Assembly: GCA_963669155.1 (NCBI GenBank)
Contig: OZ022589.1
Span: 10,875,965 to 10,939,964, forward strand
Direction: 5' to 3'
Origin: Arbacia lixula
Lineage: Eukaryota > Echinodermata > Echinoidea > Arbacioida > Arbaciidae
Length of the DNA: 64,000 bases
In this document: one piece after another, positions 1 to 19,060 of the stretch
How the letters are laid out: every line of letters starts with the position of its first letter
Position numbering within the stretch: the first letter of the stretch is position 1
Notes under the pieces: model-generated
The model's input: only the letters and a program-made list of their open reading frames with translations
Database searches by the model: none
What the model was told of the DNA's origin: nothing
Position numbers and translations under genes: made by a program

Positions 1-354
1 GGGAGGTGATTCAGAGCGTGCAGCTTATCTCCCTCATTTATCACATATGTCTTGATATAAGAGAAAGGTTCTTCCATGGTTAAAAGTATCTGATGGGTTT
101 TATGGTACACCATACCATGGTACTTCACATGTTAGAAATTAAAAGGACTGGTTTCTTATTCTTTCGGAATCCCTCTGGAAGAAAAATGCTCAGAGAGCAA
201 GTCAAAAGAGAGAGAATATGGAGTGGAGAGGGTGAAAGAGCTGTTGGCTTGATGTTTTGAATCTGGTAGTAAGTGAAAGGAATGTTTTCTCCCAGTGTTC
301 ACTCTTCACATTCCACTGTTTACCATACATTTGTGTCTCTCCCTGTTGTTTCAG
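1..354 (+). other. Intronic/flanking sequence before terminal exon
   Basis: No exon is recognisable here. The last 20 bases form a pyrimidine-rich stretch ending in TTTCAG at 354, the splice acceptor for the exon that follows. The upstream part of that gene lies outside the window. Confidence 0.6.
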
Positions 355-527
355 CGCTATGCCAGGCAGGCCAGTATTCCCCCTCAGGACTCGGGCCCTG
401 CACTCTGTGTCCTCTGGGTACCTACCAGGAGAACACCCAGCAGAAGAGTTGCAGTGCCTGTCCGAGAGGTCAAACAACTCGCTCACCAGGAGCACAAAAC
501 AAACAAGATTGTTTCCTGCTGGATTGA
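355..527 (+). CDS. Terminal exon of extracellular protein with ephrin-receptor-like/EGF-like cysteine module (partial)
   Basis: This is the 3'-terminal coding exon only. It starts after TTGTTTCAG at 354, begins in phase 1 (two bases complete a split codon) and ends at TGA 525-527, giving about 57 residues. The peptide has the spacing of GCC2/GCC3 (Ephrin_rec_like) modules: a CxAGxYS-type start, then CTLCPLGTYQ, then CSACPRGQTT, and a final cysteine in the last residues. These modules occur in secreted or membrane proteins such as SCUBE, SVEP1 and Eph-like receptors, and phase-1 introns are typical of such shuffled extracellular modules. There is no transmembrane segment or cytoplasmic tail after the module, so the protein ends extracellularly. 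The parent gene cannot be named from one exon. Confidence 0.72.
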
Positions 528-2426
528 AAGGGAAGCAGCAGCAGCACACCTATAAAAAAGGTGTTGCCTAGCAACTAACCCGCCCCCTCCCCCACCCCCC
601 TCCATCCCAACACCTCCTTTATGCACCACATGGACATTTTGATACTTCCTACAGAACAGCGTTTTCATTAAAGTAAAGGAGGAGTTGATATATCATAGTA
701 ACATAAACAGATATCTCCATACCCGCTCAGTAAAGGTACATCTCATCAGCTTTTAAAAAAAAATTCTTCTTTTGGTCAAAGAAAAAAGTCTGCAATGTGC
801 ACATACATTAGTTGCTACTATATCGGTAACACCTTGGGCTAAATGGAAGGTAGTTATTGGCTGCATAGTGGTGCAGGTTCATCTGTATTTGGAACATCTT
901 GGTCAACCAGTTTATGTCTTGCTTTTCAAGATAAAATCAAAGTACATTTTTGCCCAGCATAATACAAAATGCACCTGCCAATATTGGTAGGAAAGAGTAA
1001 AGTTAGAATTTAGTTGCAGATATCCTTTAACAGAGTGAACATTTCTGTAAATGTATACTTTATATTATTGTTAGCAGTATCTTTATGAGCTGAGAATAAT
1101 TAAATCTTAGATATAGTGTAACTCTTTCGTATACTATTTAGAAGAGTTCAGGTTTTGGGCCTAAAGTAATTGCACAAATCAATTTCCTAGAAATTGCATG
1201 GTTTGCCTTTGGGAGCCAAGTTTGATTACCACCATAAGATGTTTATTGATAAGAGGCTGAGATATCTTTAAAAAAAATATAGAAACCGGTACATGTAAGA
1301 CAACATAATTGTATGTGTGCAGCAGTAATACAGTATGCAGTTTGTTACCGGTTTGAAATATGGTGTTGGTTCTCATTCACATTAGATCCAGATACATGTA
1401 TGTGTTTTATACATATCTTTTTAAGTAGTTGGAAAGCATTAACTTGTGTCAAATGATAAAGCTAATCAAGCTACATTGACAAGAAATTATGGTCTATGAT
1501 TTTTCTATTTTTCTGTTTTTGTATTACATGTATTATGTAGTCATTATGTAAATATTCTTGTTTCTTTGACTGTGTGAGATAATCATAAATTGTCACCATG
1601 TGTTATCTGCCAATTCAAACCCACCAATTAAACAAATCATGAAAAGAAGTTGTTATCTCTGAATACTAGTAAACCTTATTGATTTCTCATAACATAACTA
1701 GAGAAAAAGAGATTCTAGGCATACGACCTAGTATCTGTTTGGTTCTTCCACAATAAATTAGATTCATTATGCGTGTGTACCATTGGAAAGTTGTTAATCT
1801 CTATTTCAGAATCTGTTTCCAACACAACAGTTATTCTCAGAGACTTTTTGATGGTTTTGAGGTCAACCTACAATGTCCTTTCTGCCAGAAGCATCATGAC
1901 ACTGTAATGTGAGTCATTTTGCTGAAAGTTTTGGTTTAACATGCTTTGATATTTTTTTTATATCTGCATGTTTATTGTTCACAAAATCAGACGAGGCTCG
2001 TCGTTCGCAAACAACCTTGTTTCACTTAGCAGCTATTTCAAAAGTAACATCTTTTTTAACCCGCACGGTATAGTAATATGTACAATTTAAATGTTCATTC
2101 TGGATTCTTTGAATCACCTAATCAAGTGTTTACATATTATTTCTAGATTTGTTGGTTGACTTTTAGGTCATTGTTTGGTCTTTGTGAATATATGATGAAT
2201 GAAATGTTCATTGGTTCCTTGGGGTATTTTAAGTGTGATTCTCATGATATAGAGCCAGACGCAGTGGGTTAGGCACTTAGTTTGTTCATTGTCTACCATT
2301 TGGGGTCTCATATTGCGTGTATTTCTGTCATTTCAACCAGCTGGGATATGTGTATTAAAAGTTTTCTGGTGAAAATAGAGTGGTCTGTCATTGATTTTCA
2401 ATGTGTTTGCAGAACTTGGATGTGAT

Positions 2427-2430
<4 letters not shown>
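528..2430 (+). other. 3' flank / probable 3'UTR and unique AT-rich DNA
   Basis: The first few hundred bases should be 3'UTR of the exon at 355-527. An ATTAAA at about 668 is a possible weak poly(A) signal. No exon is convincing in the rest. A short motif at 1860-1905 (CCAGAAGCATCATG) belongs to a dispersed repeat also seen near 25190 and 27380. Confidence 0.4.

Positions 2431-2465
<35 letters not shown>
2431..2465. repeat. (TG)n microsatellite
   Basis: An alternating GT/TG run with a GCGC interruption near its end. It is a simple repeat without coding meaning. Confidence 0.9.
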
Positions 2466-2467
<2 letters not shown>

Positions 2468-3560
2468 TGTATGTCTGTGTCATGCAATCAGTCTAGGAGC
2501 TGTTTATTAAGTTGATTAATCACACGGCCATTCATTAACCAAGCAGTTAATAATTGCTTCCATCTATCTATCTACTAGCCCATCTAGCAATTTGGTTGTT
2601 TATTTACTTTTCTTCTAATAATTTATACTATGTATGTCTATCTCTCTATACATGTATCTATCTTTCACTTTTGATAAAGGCCCTTGACCCAAATATTACA
2701 TGAACAAATTGTCTCCGTCGTTTTCATTCCCCTCTAGTTTATATCTCTCAATATATCTGTATATGTTATTCATTGTAACATGTTTTCATATGCATAGAAG
2801 AATATATGAGGTACGATGGCGCTTAAAAAAATAGAAGTAAACACCAACAAATAGATAAAATAAGACGCCAGAGAAGAAAGTTTATCGAATTTTCGGTCAT
2901 AGATAAAAGTGTATGACTGAAAATTCAATATTTTTTCTTCTCCTGTGTCTCATTCAATTTGTTTGTGTTTATTTATACAAATACTTATAATGTTTACCTT
3001 TCTTTTGTCACTTGTGGAGTATTTCACCATTAAAACACAAGTCTATAGAGCAGCATTTTGTCTGGCACTTGAAGAGTTACTATAAGGGGAAACGCGTCCT
3101 CATCTTCCCATAAACTTCACATGAAACTTGAATTGATGTTATTGATATCGATAAATGTATTCTGTTTATCAAAGGAAATATTCATTAATGCTAAATATAT
3201 TGCTCTTTGCGCTGCCCTGACCAAATGGTATTTAAGCCCTTTACTTACTACAATTTCGTGTCACACCTGACGAATTGTTGCAGCGGCGCACGAAACTTCG
3301 TGATCATTTTTGTTTCCGTTGACCATACATTGCGAGACAAACGATTATCACTAGCGAAATATTCATTCTTTGAAGGTGTGTACATGCAGCTAGAATATTG
3401 AAATAAAAAAAGGAAAATGGGCAAATTAAACATAACAAAAGTTAAGCTGCAAGGGATATCAGGGGTATTTCACATAAAAATGAAAGTCTAGACTCCCGGC
3501 CAGCATGAAGGACAGTATGTTCCATCCCGTAAATGATTGTAAAACTAAGTGAGAAGCTTG
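2466..3560. other. No gene recognised
   Basis: AT-rich sequence. A small inverted repeat near 2890-2935 surrounds a GAATTTTCGGTCATAG-type motif. A fragment around 3320-3365 (CATTGCGAGACAAACGATTA) recurs at about 56850, inside a fold-back element, so part of this stretch is repeat-derived. Confidence 0.45.
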
Positions 3561-3630
3561 TAACCAAATGAGATTCGAACCTGCGTCTACTTCTAGCTGG
3601 CCACTGACTTACACCAGACCATTTCTGATC
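3545..3630 (-). repeat. tRNA-like SINE trace (minus strand)
   Basis: On the minus strand a box-B-like GGTTCGAATCT (complement of 3571-3581) lies about 35 bases after a box-A-like TGGTGTAAGTCAGTGG. This is the layout of a tRNA-derived RNA polymerase III promoter. No full cloverleaf can be drawn, so a degenerate SINE head is more likely than a functional tRNA. Confidence 0.4.
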
Positions 3631-4232
3631 GAAGGAAACGACGACAAAGTAACAAATTACATCATAATATAGGTCTCGATCGTAAAACGACTTTTTGGGA
3701 TATTGAAATTGTAAACATACATGCTAATTGAAACGAGCAAATGAGATCTCCAAGCCTAACAACCGAGTTGTCAATTAACTGAAAAGGATCAATCACTAAT
3801 GTGATTAGGACAAAACAGCTGCACGGGCTTTCTGTGGAAATTTCAATTTTGACAAACATTTAGGCAAACATGCAGTCATGCAGTTACGCTAATTTGCAGA
3901 GATAGATGCCCCATTGTCCATTGCTTGTACATGTACAGTACATGAATTCTATGAAGTTATATCTACAGTATATACGTTCAAAGGGCTTAATGACGGTCTG
4001 TAAATACCATAGTAATACCAAATTATTGTGTAATTTGCAGAGATCGATGCATCGGTTATTTGCGTGCACTATATAATTCTCATTTGAAGCCAAACGGCAC
4101 AGTATAGGCCTATGAAACTCAAGATTCCAAACAGTTTTCATTAATGCTTTAATCTCCGTCCAGTGACCTGCCCCTTCCCCACCCCCACACATTCCCTGTC
4201 CACAAATCCTCATGATTGCTTTGAACTCCCAC

Positions 4233-4637
4233 GCAAGTACTGCGCCCCCTCGGCATGGGCGGAAATCCCGGGGAGACGGTGGAGGGGGGGGGGGGGGGGG
4301 TCGTGTCCCCCCCACCATTTCGAAGGGGGCGGGGACAGAATATGAAATGCCCCCCCCCCCCACTATTTTCGTTCGTGTACAATTTTTTTAGAAAAACGTC
4401 ATAACCCCCCCCCCCCCACCATTTCGAAAGGGGGGGGGGGGACACAATATCAAATGTCCCCCACTATTTTCGGTCGTGTACCCCCACGAGACTGGCGGAT
4501 TGGCGGATTGAATTTTTTTCGAAGAAAATACCCCCCCCCCCCCCCCCCCCCCCCCCCCTCACTGAGAGCATTTTCAGAGACTGGGCGGGATAAAAAAAAT
4601 GAAGGAAAAAAAAACACCTCCCCAAAATCCCATCACT

Positions 4638-4675
<38 letters not shown>

Positions 4676-4722
4676 CCCTCCACCTTCGGGGAGCGATTTC
4701 CGCCCATGCCCCTCGGCCCTAA
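4233..4722. repeat. Fold-back element rich in G- and C-homopolymers
   Basis: The outer arms are inverted copies: CATGGGCGGAAATC near 4252 pairs with GATTTCCGCCCATG near 4695. The interior has repeated runs of 12-34 G or C and two tandem copies of a block containing CCACCATTTCGAA and CACTATTTTCG (about 4308-4380 and 4410-4480). Palindromic ends and no coding potential fit a non-autonomous DNA element. The homopolymer lengths may be assembly-sensitive. Confidence 0.65.
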
Positions 4723-6197
4723 TTCCTGAGCTCTCCCAGAACAGAATACAATATATATCTACACATTGATAATTATCTCCGAGTATTCGTTTCATGCAGG
4801 CTCATTTCTCAAGCTTGAAATAAAACGAGGTAAACATAAGCATAGTATACGATGATATTAACCTTTTAAATATGAATGAAAATAAAGCACCAATTACTTT
4901 TCTCATTTACAAGCGAACATTTATCCCGTGTTCGATGTTCCATGTTTCCGCCCGAATGCTGCTGAGCTACCTGTTCGAGTATGATGATGCGTGAGAAGTA
5001 CGTCGTGTAGTATGCTTGGGTATTAAATTGAAATGTACTTTTTTTTTTTCAAATAATTTAACCATTGAATGAATGATGTGCTTTGATCTTGTTGTGTTTG
5101 GAGCTTAATTGGCCTTATAAAGGTCGGATAATTTGTTGTGGTCTCCTTTTTACAAATATCACTTGTTAAAGTTTTGTCATTTTTTCCCAAGTCTGTGTTT
5201 TATGGGTGTGATATATATATATTTTTTATATTTATGTGAGGGTGTGATATTCATATAATAATGTTTTCCCCATTGATACTGGTAACATAAAATACATAAA
5301 ACAGCTAATTTTTGCATACCAGCAAGCAAACCTCTGAAAGGATGATTAATACAAGGTTTTATTGTGTCGAAAAAGTGGATTGTATGTGTACTCATGTAGG
5401 CTCTGTGGCCTAACTCAGTATACGAACCCAACAGAATTATACCGGAATTATCTCAAGCATGTCTCAACCGTAGCCTTTCGCAGCATGAACTAGCAGCTCC
5501 ATGCAGCTAGCTCGCTGGCCAGTCTATGCCCATATGCTGCCCTCAACGTTCGACCACAAATACACACGTATTACCGGTCTTTCACATCACCTCCACATCA
5601 CAGCTTTTATCGAACGTACAATTCCTCATACGTAAGTAAAGAAATGTGTGAAAAATTCGCTTTGTTGTTATAGTTTTATCATATATATGTCAACGAGAAT
5701 CACTACTTGTAATTGAGTGTACATTATGTTAAAATAGTATCGTATTTTGCCCGGAATTTTGGAAGTCACCCGCTGTTACACAGTTTCACTGTCCAACAAA
5801 CCAGCAATGTATTGCACTGCACTGTATAGACGGGCGTGTACCGCCCGTGCCAGGGGGAATATGCATTCAACTACTTACTAGAGTAGAGTCTAGAGTCCCA
5901 TCGTGTGGAACGATATACCATGGCATGGCATTGATTTATCTAGACAGAAATATCAGTCTCTGTAGACGTTGGCTCCGCTGAGATTGCATCCGGCTCCGCT
6001 GAACGCCCCTATTTCTAAGTTTAACTATTCAGGGGTATGTCCAAAAATGTAATGTCGATTAAAGCCCTGAATAAGACGGTTATTAATTATTCCTGTCAGC
6101 CTGTCATGCCTGTCTATGATGCTGTCATCTTCATGACTACTGCAAATAATAGCCAGTGCTGATTATACAGAATCTATCCAGCGTATTCACATGACTT
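4723..6197. other. No gene recognised
   Basis: AT-rich non-coding sequence with short T runs. No exon with consistent splice sites or a recognisable peptide was found. Confidence 0.45.
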
Positions 6198-6652
6198 TAA
6201 CCCCGTTCATATGCACCGCCTATCCGCGAAAAAGGCGCAACTTTTGCGGTAATTTTGCCGATGCATTACCGATAGGTGCGTATATGAACGGGAATCACTC
6301 AAATAAAACGATATTTGCTACTTCCTTTTTTGCGCTTATTTTGCGGCTTTTTCGTGGTCGAGACCTAGTAATAATACTGCAATATTGCGGTAAGTGAATC
6401 TTGTAAACTGCGTCCGCAAAATAGGTTCAAATGTTGCGCCTTTTGCATCACGCTCTGGCGTGTGGGTTGCTAATCCTACCGCTCGTATGGCTGAGCGGAA
6501 CATGTCACCATTGGTTTGGAGAGAGTCCAGCTGTCCAAAACACCGCAACATTACGGCTTTTGGGGTGTATATAAACGGTGCTTTTGCGGCTCACTGGAAA
6601 CTTGCTTACAGATGTGCATCGGTAATATTAGCGGTACATATGAACGGGGCTA
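6198..6652. mobile_element. MITE-like element with terminal inverted repeats
   Basis: The left end ACCCCGTTCATATGCACCGC matches the inverted right end GCGGTACATATGAACGGGG, and both ends are flanked by TA. Internal copies of the same motif (TATGAACGGG near 6282) make it a compound fold-back. At about 455 bp and without a transposase it fits a non-autonomous DNA transposon. Confidence 0.65.
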
Positions 6653-6839
6653 TAGAGTCTACAAAACATTCAACTTTCTGTGAATTAGACAAGTGTTAGA
6701 TACAAGAAAAATGGGCAATCCTGTACAATGGGGGACCAGGGTATCCTACTAATTTTATGAATTTTTACCCTCTAAACCTAACCCTGACGCTTACTGCACA
6801 ACGAACAATAGTGTACAACGGATAGCGGAGCGTGGTCGC

Positions 6840-7090
6840 TAGCGGTCGTGTCCATTTTTGCTTATTACATGACGTCATCCAGCCACTGCCGAGAGCCAAT
6901 TTATGAATGAAAATATAGTAAGCATGCGCAGTGCAAACCTTCTATGTCCCCACATAGTATTCCACCAAAACAAGTGTAAAATTCTCTATCACCTCGTACC
7001 AAAATCGACCTAGAATTTCACTTTCCTATATTTTATATGAATTTTGAAAGGTATTCTCAGAGGATCTATTTTCTCACCGATACCGCACAG
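6840..7090 (+). promoter_or_regulatory. Candidate housekeeping promoter and non-coding exon 1 of the ARF gene
   Basis: A perfect CRE (TGACGTCA, 6870-6877) and an NRF1-like GCATGCGCA (6922-6930) lie in a locally CpG-richer stretch. They are followed by a textbook splice donor CACAG|GTAAG at 7090/7091. ARF genes commonly have a non-coding first exon, and the next plausible acceptor is TTAATTAAAG at 8296, 47 bases before the ARF start codon. The TSS itself is not visible, so the assignment is inference. Confidence 0.4.
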
Positions 7091-13516
<6,426 letters not shown>

Positions 13517-13860
13517 TCCTCTATTCCTCGGAAAACGGAGTGCTTAGCAGAAGATGAAAATTAACTAGGGTTATATTGTGCAGGAGGTCCAACAAATCAC
13601 AGTGCATATTTGGTTGTATGTATATTGTGTATATGCATATAGAATTCAACTAGTTCCCCCTCCTCACCCATTTTTTTGTTCAAACATATAGGGGGTATCC
13701 CATTAGTCATAATGATAGAATGCTAAGATCAAATAAAGTCATGATGTTGAACAAGTTTTGGCTGTGTTTCACTACTACCCCCCCCCCCCCCCCCCCTCCT
13801 CCACACACACACACACACATCTTGTTTGTACATGTATAGCAAAACACATTTGAAATAAAG
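13517..13860 (+). terminator. ARF 3'UTR with poly(A) signals
   Basis: Canonical AATAAA hexamers occur at 13732-13737 and 13854-13859. A C-run plus CA repeat (13772-13818) lies between them. The first hexamer would give a 3'UTR of about 240 nt. Longer alternative ends cannot be excluded. Confidence 0.55.
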
Positions 13861-16800
13861 GAAAAAAATCATTCCAAGTATGTACTTTCAGAAGCATACA
13901 CCTTACTTCCAATGCCCTATTTATCATATCTTTTTGTTAGGAAAGGGGTGGGGGATTTATTTTTACCATGGTAGTTAACATTAAGCTTCTATGTATAAAA
14001 ATTAATCGAATTATCAAGTTTTTATGGAGAATGAATATGTAGCATCTTTCCAGAGTAACCCATCATTTGCTACAGTATTTATTCCTATTCCCATTATAGA
14101 CTATCAATATATTTGTAAATATGGTGTGAAATATTTCCTTTTAAATTGGTTTAAACCATAGAATCTAGCCGTAAAGATTAAAACATAGGTGTGTATATTT
14201 CCTTTTTTTGCTCTCATCTTTTCCTTAATGATACGTAGTTTGACATGCAAAGAGACAAGCTTTGGCATGTATGTGTAGGTTTTTCCCTCTTAGTCCCTGT
14301 CACTATTGCTTTAAAATAATACTTGGACAAAAACAATGTGTGTGGCAAACTTTTCTTGTTGTAAATACATCAGCACTTCCCCATTGTTTTTAGAAAGTTA
14401 TAGGAAAGGAGCTCCTATTTAATTTTTTGTACTTTTCTGAGAGTGTAGAAAAAAAAAATACATCATATTCCCTTCTATTCTTACATTTGAAAAATGAAAT
14501 GAATTATATTTTGCATAATCACTTTAAACGTAGGCTAGTATCATATACTAGGTGACTGCTGCGCTCTTGTTTACCAAAAGCATTGCTAAATTTTGTATCA
14601 TTCATTGCTTCAAAATATCACATTTAAAGAGAGACGATATGTACAGTAGACTGAATCCATTCTTAGATTTTGAGCGTGTATTTGCATGCTGATAATAGAA
14701 GTATAGACAAATCTGTAATAATATATGATAGGAAAAGACTATGATGCATTAGGTATAAACTGTAGTTGTTTTCATTTTAGCACATATGTGTATTTTTTGC
14801 AAATTTCCATGCTATCATAGAAAATTATGAATATTATCACACACATCACAGTTCACTCCATATCTTGGTCGACTGCTCATAGATGCGAGTATTTTGCCTG
14901 CCTGTAATGTACACATCAGCTGATAAATGCTATGTTCACATTGAAGTAGGTCCCTACACATGGTCAACACTGAAATGGCTTATGTGTGAACACAACTGAA
15001 TGAGTGTGGAGAGAGTCGCCAAAAAAGGAATACTTTTTCTCACTTTGGGGCAAGATGTGAAATTTCAGAAATGGTTTTACTGTGTGGATGTGTTCATACC
15101 AAAGCAAAGTGGAATCCAGAATAGGGGCACAAGTTCAGATCTTAAGATCTGCACTGCACTGCAAGAAACTAGTCTACCACTTTCTTTCTCTTATCCACAC
15201 CCGTTTCTCTGTCTCTATCTCTCTCTGTCTCCCACTTTTTATCTGCATTTGTCTCTTTTCAGGTTTGTGTGATTTTATCAAATGATTTGCTGGAGTTTGT
15301 TTTCTAGCATCAGATTTTCAACTTTTAATACTCTGCACATGTACCTAGATTTCGCGGCATCCTTCCAAATCTCTGGACATGTGAGTACCAAAGAACATTA
15401 TCACCCTCGATGCTATGTTTTAACGTTATATGATGCAGCCTGCAGGCTTTTATCTTGTTGTGTTATTCAAATACTGCCAAGAGATGTGATGAATGTGCAG
15501 AAATATGGAAGATTAACATTTGTGCATGTGTATGTATAGATTTAAGGCTTGTTTGAATCAATCAAGAGTATGCCATTGATCACACACTGCACGAAGGTCT
15601 CAATGATTATCTGGATTGTTTGAAAATACCTAGAAAAGTCTTAACGCTATATTTCTTGTTCAGGTATTGGTATGAGGTGTCCGCACTTTCAGAAAACAAA
15701 AACTGATAATCCATATACGACATCATAAGACTGCATTTCATGAGGAGGAGTAGAATAACCCAGCATCAAGAAAGATTTCAGTCGTTACTGCAGACAATTC
15801 CAATCATTTCTGACAAAACTACTTCTCATCAAGTTTTTGCGATCAACCTGATATTCTCCACCAAATGCATAGCTAGAAACAGCCCGTACAATAGTCCGAT
15901 CGTTGCAGCTGTCAGTCCAGCTCTATTCAATGAAGAATACTTCAGGAAGTACAGCGTACGTCACAGAGTTATTGCATTCCAGTTTTGTTCGGTAGTGGCA
16001 ACGCGACTACTAGGTACAACTTGAAGAGACATTTCATTGTGATACATGTATAAGATTATGTGCATAGAAAATAAGTGTTAAGACAGTTACTGTAGTAATG
16101 TAATAAAGTTAGGTGAGATATATATATATATATATATATATACAAGTGAATGTCATGGTATTTACAAAATTATAGTTTTTCAATAAGTTCATTGATATGG
16201 AAAAGGAAGTTTGTTTGGTCAAGTGTGGGAACCCATTACAAGAATCGTGTGTTAAATTTGTGATTTGATTACAGGTATATTTTGCTGATTTTTCTCTTTT
16301 TGTATAGTAATGATAATATATATAACACAACATATGTTATGATATCCTATTCAGATTGAATTCACATTTATCAGGAATGGTGATTGGAGGTAACCCAAGT
16401 CACATCAGTGCTAGCATTATCCCTGTTTACTTAATCATGATTTGAATATCACCAGTTCCATGCAGTATACATTACGAAACTGACCGAGAACAGTCGAGAA
16501 GAATGCAAAGGAATACAAATAGTGTGAATTTTGGGCGATGGATATACATTGACTTGAAACCGATATTGTGATTGCATCCTCTCCCTCAAAACACATTCTG
16601 CTCATATATAACATGCTTATGTACTAGGCATGCAGGAATGTGCAGCAAATTGTTGCAGTAGTGACAATTTAGGACATACGTTATATTGACAAAATTGTGT
16701 ACATGGAGGGTGGAAAGTGAAATGTGCACGTTACGTCTTGTCTTCCAAGAGTACCTGTGGACAGATAAATCCCTGATACAAACACCCAAAGAAGAAGGAT

Positions 16801-17159
16801 GCTCATATGTTTGCCTGTATTATTTTCCCTCCCCTTTTCTTGGTTCAGTTCATGCAGGTATCAAACCATATGTAGTGTACACATACGCTGTGGAAAGACC
16901 TCTTCAACTGATACATACTGAAAAAAGAGCGTGTGTATACTTTCTCAAGACATGTTCCGAATGTATACTTTTTTTTTCAATAAATGAACATGTTTGAAAG
17001 CAGTCAAAGCTATAATTAAATTCTTCATTCATGCTGTTTTTTATGTTGTGTGACATGTTTTTAAAAAAAAAATCATTCCAACAGGGAGTAAATCGACTGA
17101 AGGTGGTTCTGAAACCAACTTTTTTTTTGTTTGACTGCTTTCCACTCAACTATCTGGGA
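13861..17159. other. Intergenic region without recognised gene
   Basis: AT-rich, largely unique DNA. It contains an (AT)n run at 16117-16142. A 94-codon open frame at 15740-16024 has no recognisable domain or flanking splice logic, so it is not called. Confidence 0.45.
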
Positions 17160-17429
17160 ATTACTTATGATTTTTTCTTATGAATGCTTGAGAAAAAAAA
17201 AATGTTATATGGATTTAGACCCTTTTGGAATGAAACGTAGATTTGATTGGTTTTGAGAATGAAACGTGATTTTGTAGCCTAAGATTTTCACACTTTTATC
17301 TGGAATTTGAAATTACAGTACATGTTTCTAAAATATGGATTTAAACCCCTTTTGGAATGACACTCATTTCTCCGCATATCTCACTTTCAAAAATGCTTCT
17401 ACCCGATACACACGCATAGTGAACCTAGT

Positions 17430-17665
17430 TACTAGGCTGAGGAGTGCATGGACACGACCGAGTCTGTAAGCAACTATCTCTGGTAACAGAGACTATGCCC
17501 TAATCCCACTTGCTGGCCTGGCCTGTCCTCACACTGGCCTCTCCACAGATGAGGAGAGGCCAGGCCCGAAAGCCGGAATAGGGCGTAGTCTGTGTTACCA
17601 GACATAGTTAACAGACTCGGTTGTGTCCATGTACTCCAAAGCCTAGTAACTAGGCTAACGCACAG
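17430..17665. repeat. Hairpin element (GTGCATGGACACGACCGAGT family)
   Basis: The left arm GTGCATGGACACGACCGAGT pairs with the right arm GACTCGGTTGTGTCCATGTAC, and inner GACTATGCCCTA pairs with TAGGGCGTAGTC. Relatives lie at about 31758-31965 (its duplicate), 21608-21757 and 54050-54170. Confidence 0.75.
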
Positions 17666-18005
17666 AATCAAACGTACGATGTGTTACAGTTCATCTTATT
17701 ACATTCCAACATTCTCTAAAATCATGTAAGTCAATTAGAATAGAATGTAAGCAGAAGTAATGACTCACACTCAATGCCATATCGTTCCAAAATTCATTTA
17801 ATTTCATTCGATGGGCATATGTTTTGATATTAATTTGTGCTCTTTCCCAGCACCTCATAATTCGTATGAAGAGCAAAGACTCAAAGCGGTAAACTTTGAT
17901 AAACATTAACGATATATCCCACGAAGCTATTATTAATCAGCCCAAAATACATCCATCCCACAAACATCTTAAGGTCATGAAATAAAATCAGATGGCAGTT
18001 TATCC

Positions 18006-18949
18006 GCCAATCTTTTTTTTTAGATAATTGATAAAAAGCGACATCATCTTTTATATAACCCCCCCCCCCCCAAAAAAAAGGAAGAAATAAAGAAAGAGGT
18101 AAATACAATTAAAAATGAAAAATAAACAACATTCTAAGCTCGCTGCCCAAACTAGTTTTTAAAGGTGTTTTTCTTTGTTCTGACAAAATTAATATTCTTT
18201 TTAAAACGCAATAATTTGTATGTGGAAATGTAATGCAATTTTGGTAAAATGCACTTGCTGGTGTGTATAGGCTACCATGAACAATAATATCTGGCAATAT
18301 ACTAACAAAAAATGAAATAACGATTTAACGATATTAAAGTAAATGAATGAGAGAAGATAATCTGTTGAGACCAAGTGTGCACTTCCACGTGCGCACTTCC
18401 CGTGTGCACTTCCACGGCCTCGAATTTGCAGTTGGCCTAGCTAATATCGAGTGACGTTTCTACTTGATCAGATATGCATAGTACAGTGTATTTGTAACGA
18501 ATGGCCTATTCCATTTCATAAGGTAATAATGAGACAATGAACTATAAAACTGCAATCGTAATAATCAGAACGATGACTTGCATTGATACAATTGGGTTTA
18601 CATGACAGAAGAAAGAGAATTCAACGAACTATATCAATCAAGCCATTTGTATGTATGGTATGGTATAGCTTAACTCATAAAAAAAGAGACACAAGCAGGT
18701 CAATTGTAGCAATCTTTAGTCAGAGCTTTAGGGGTCGCAATTTTTGTGCTGCATAATCATTGGTGCGTGAGGTAACTCTAACAAGTAATATGAATATAAT
18801 CTTTAAAGTGAATGAGGACTATAATTGATGACCTAGAAATTAATTTGAGTGTACGTGCTCTGAAATATGACTTTCATGCATCCATTTTTAAACAGTCCCC
18901 TTCCCGAATCTAGCTCTCTCCCGCACGGTGGCTACATACTACCCGGCTA
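18006..18949. other. Sequence present in lysozyme unit A but not unit B
   Basis: This ~940-bp stretch interrupts the alignment with unit B. It has a short triple repeat of GTGCACTTCC (about 18374-18415). No open frame or mobile-element signature is convincing. Confidence 0.4.
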
Positions 18950-19060
18950 ATATAATATACAGCAAGAAATCGACACTACATTCCATCAGTATGCCTGGAT
19001 CTACCATGGACCCTTTTAGGTCCATGTTAACTAGTGCATATAGCTTCACCCTTGCAAACG

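Noticed and set aside
4149-4795. Gly/Pro-rich frames
   Set aside because: Translations of G and C homopolymers in a fold-back element.
15740-16024. 94-codon open frame after ARF
   Set aside because: No recognisable domain, signal peptide or supporting splice sites.
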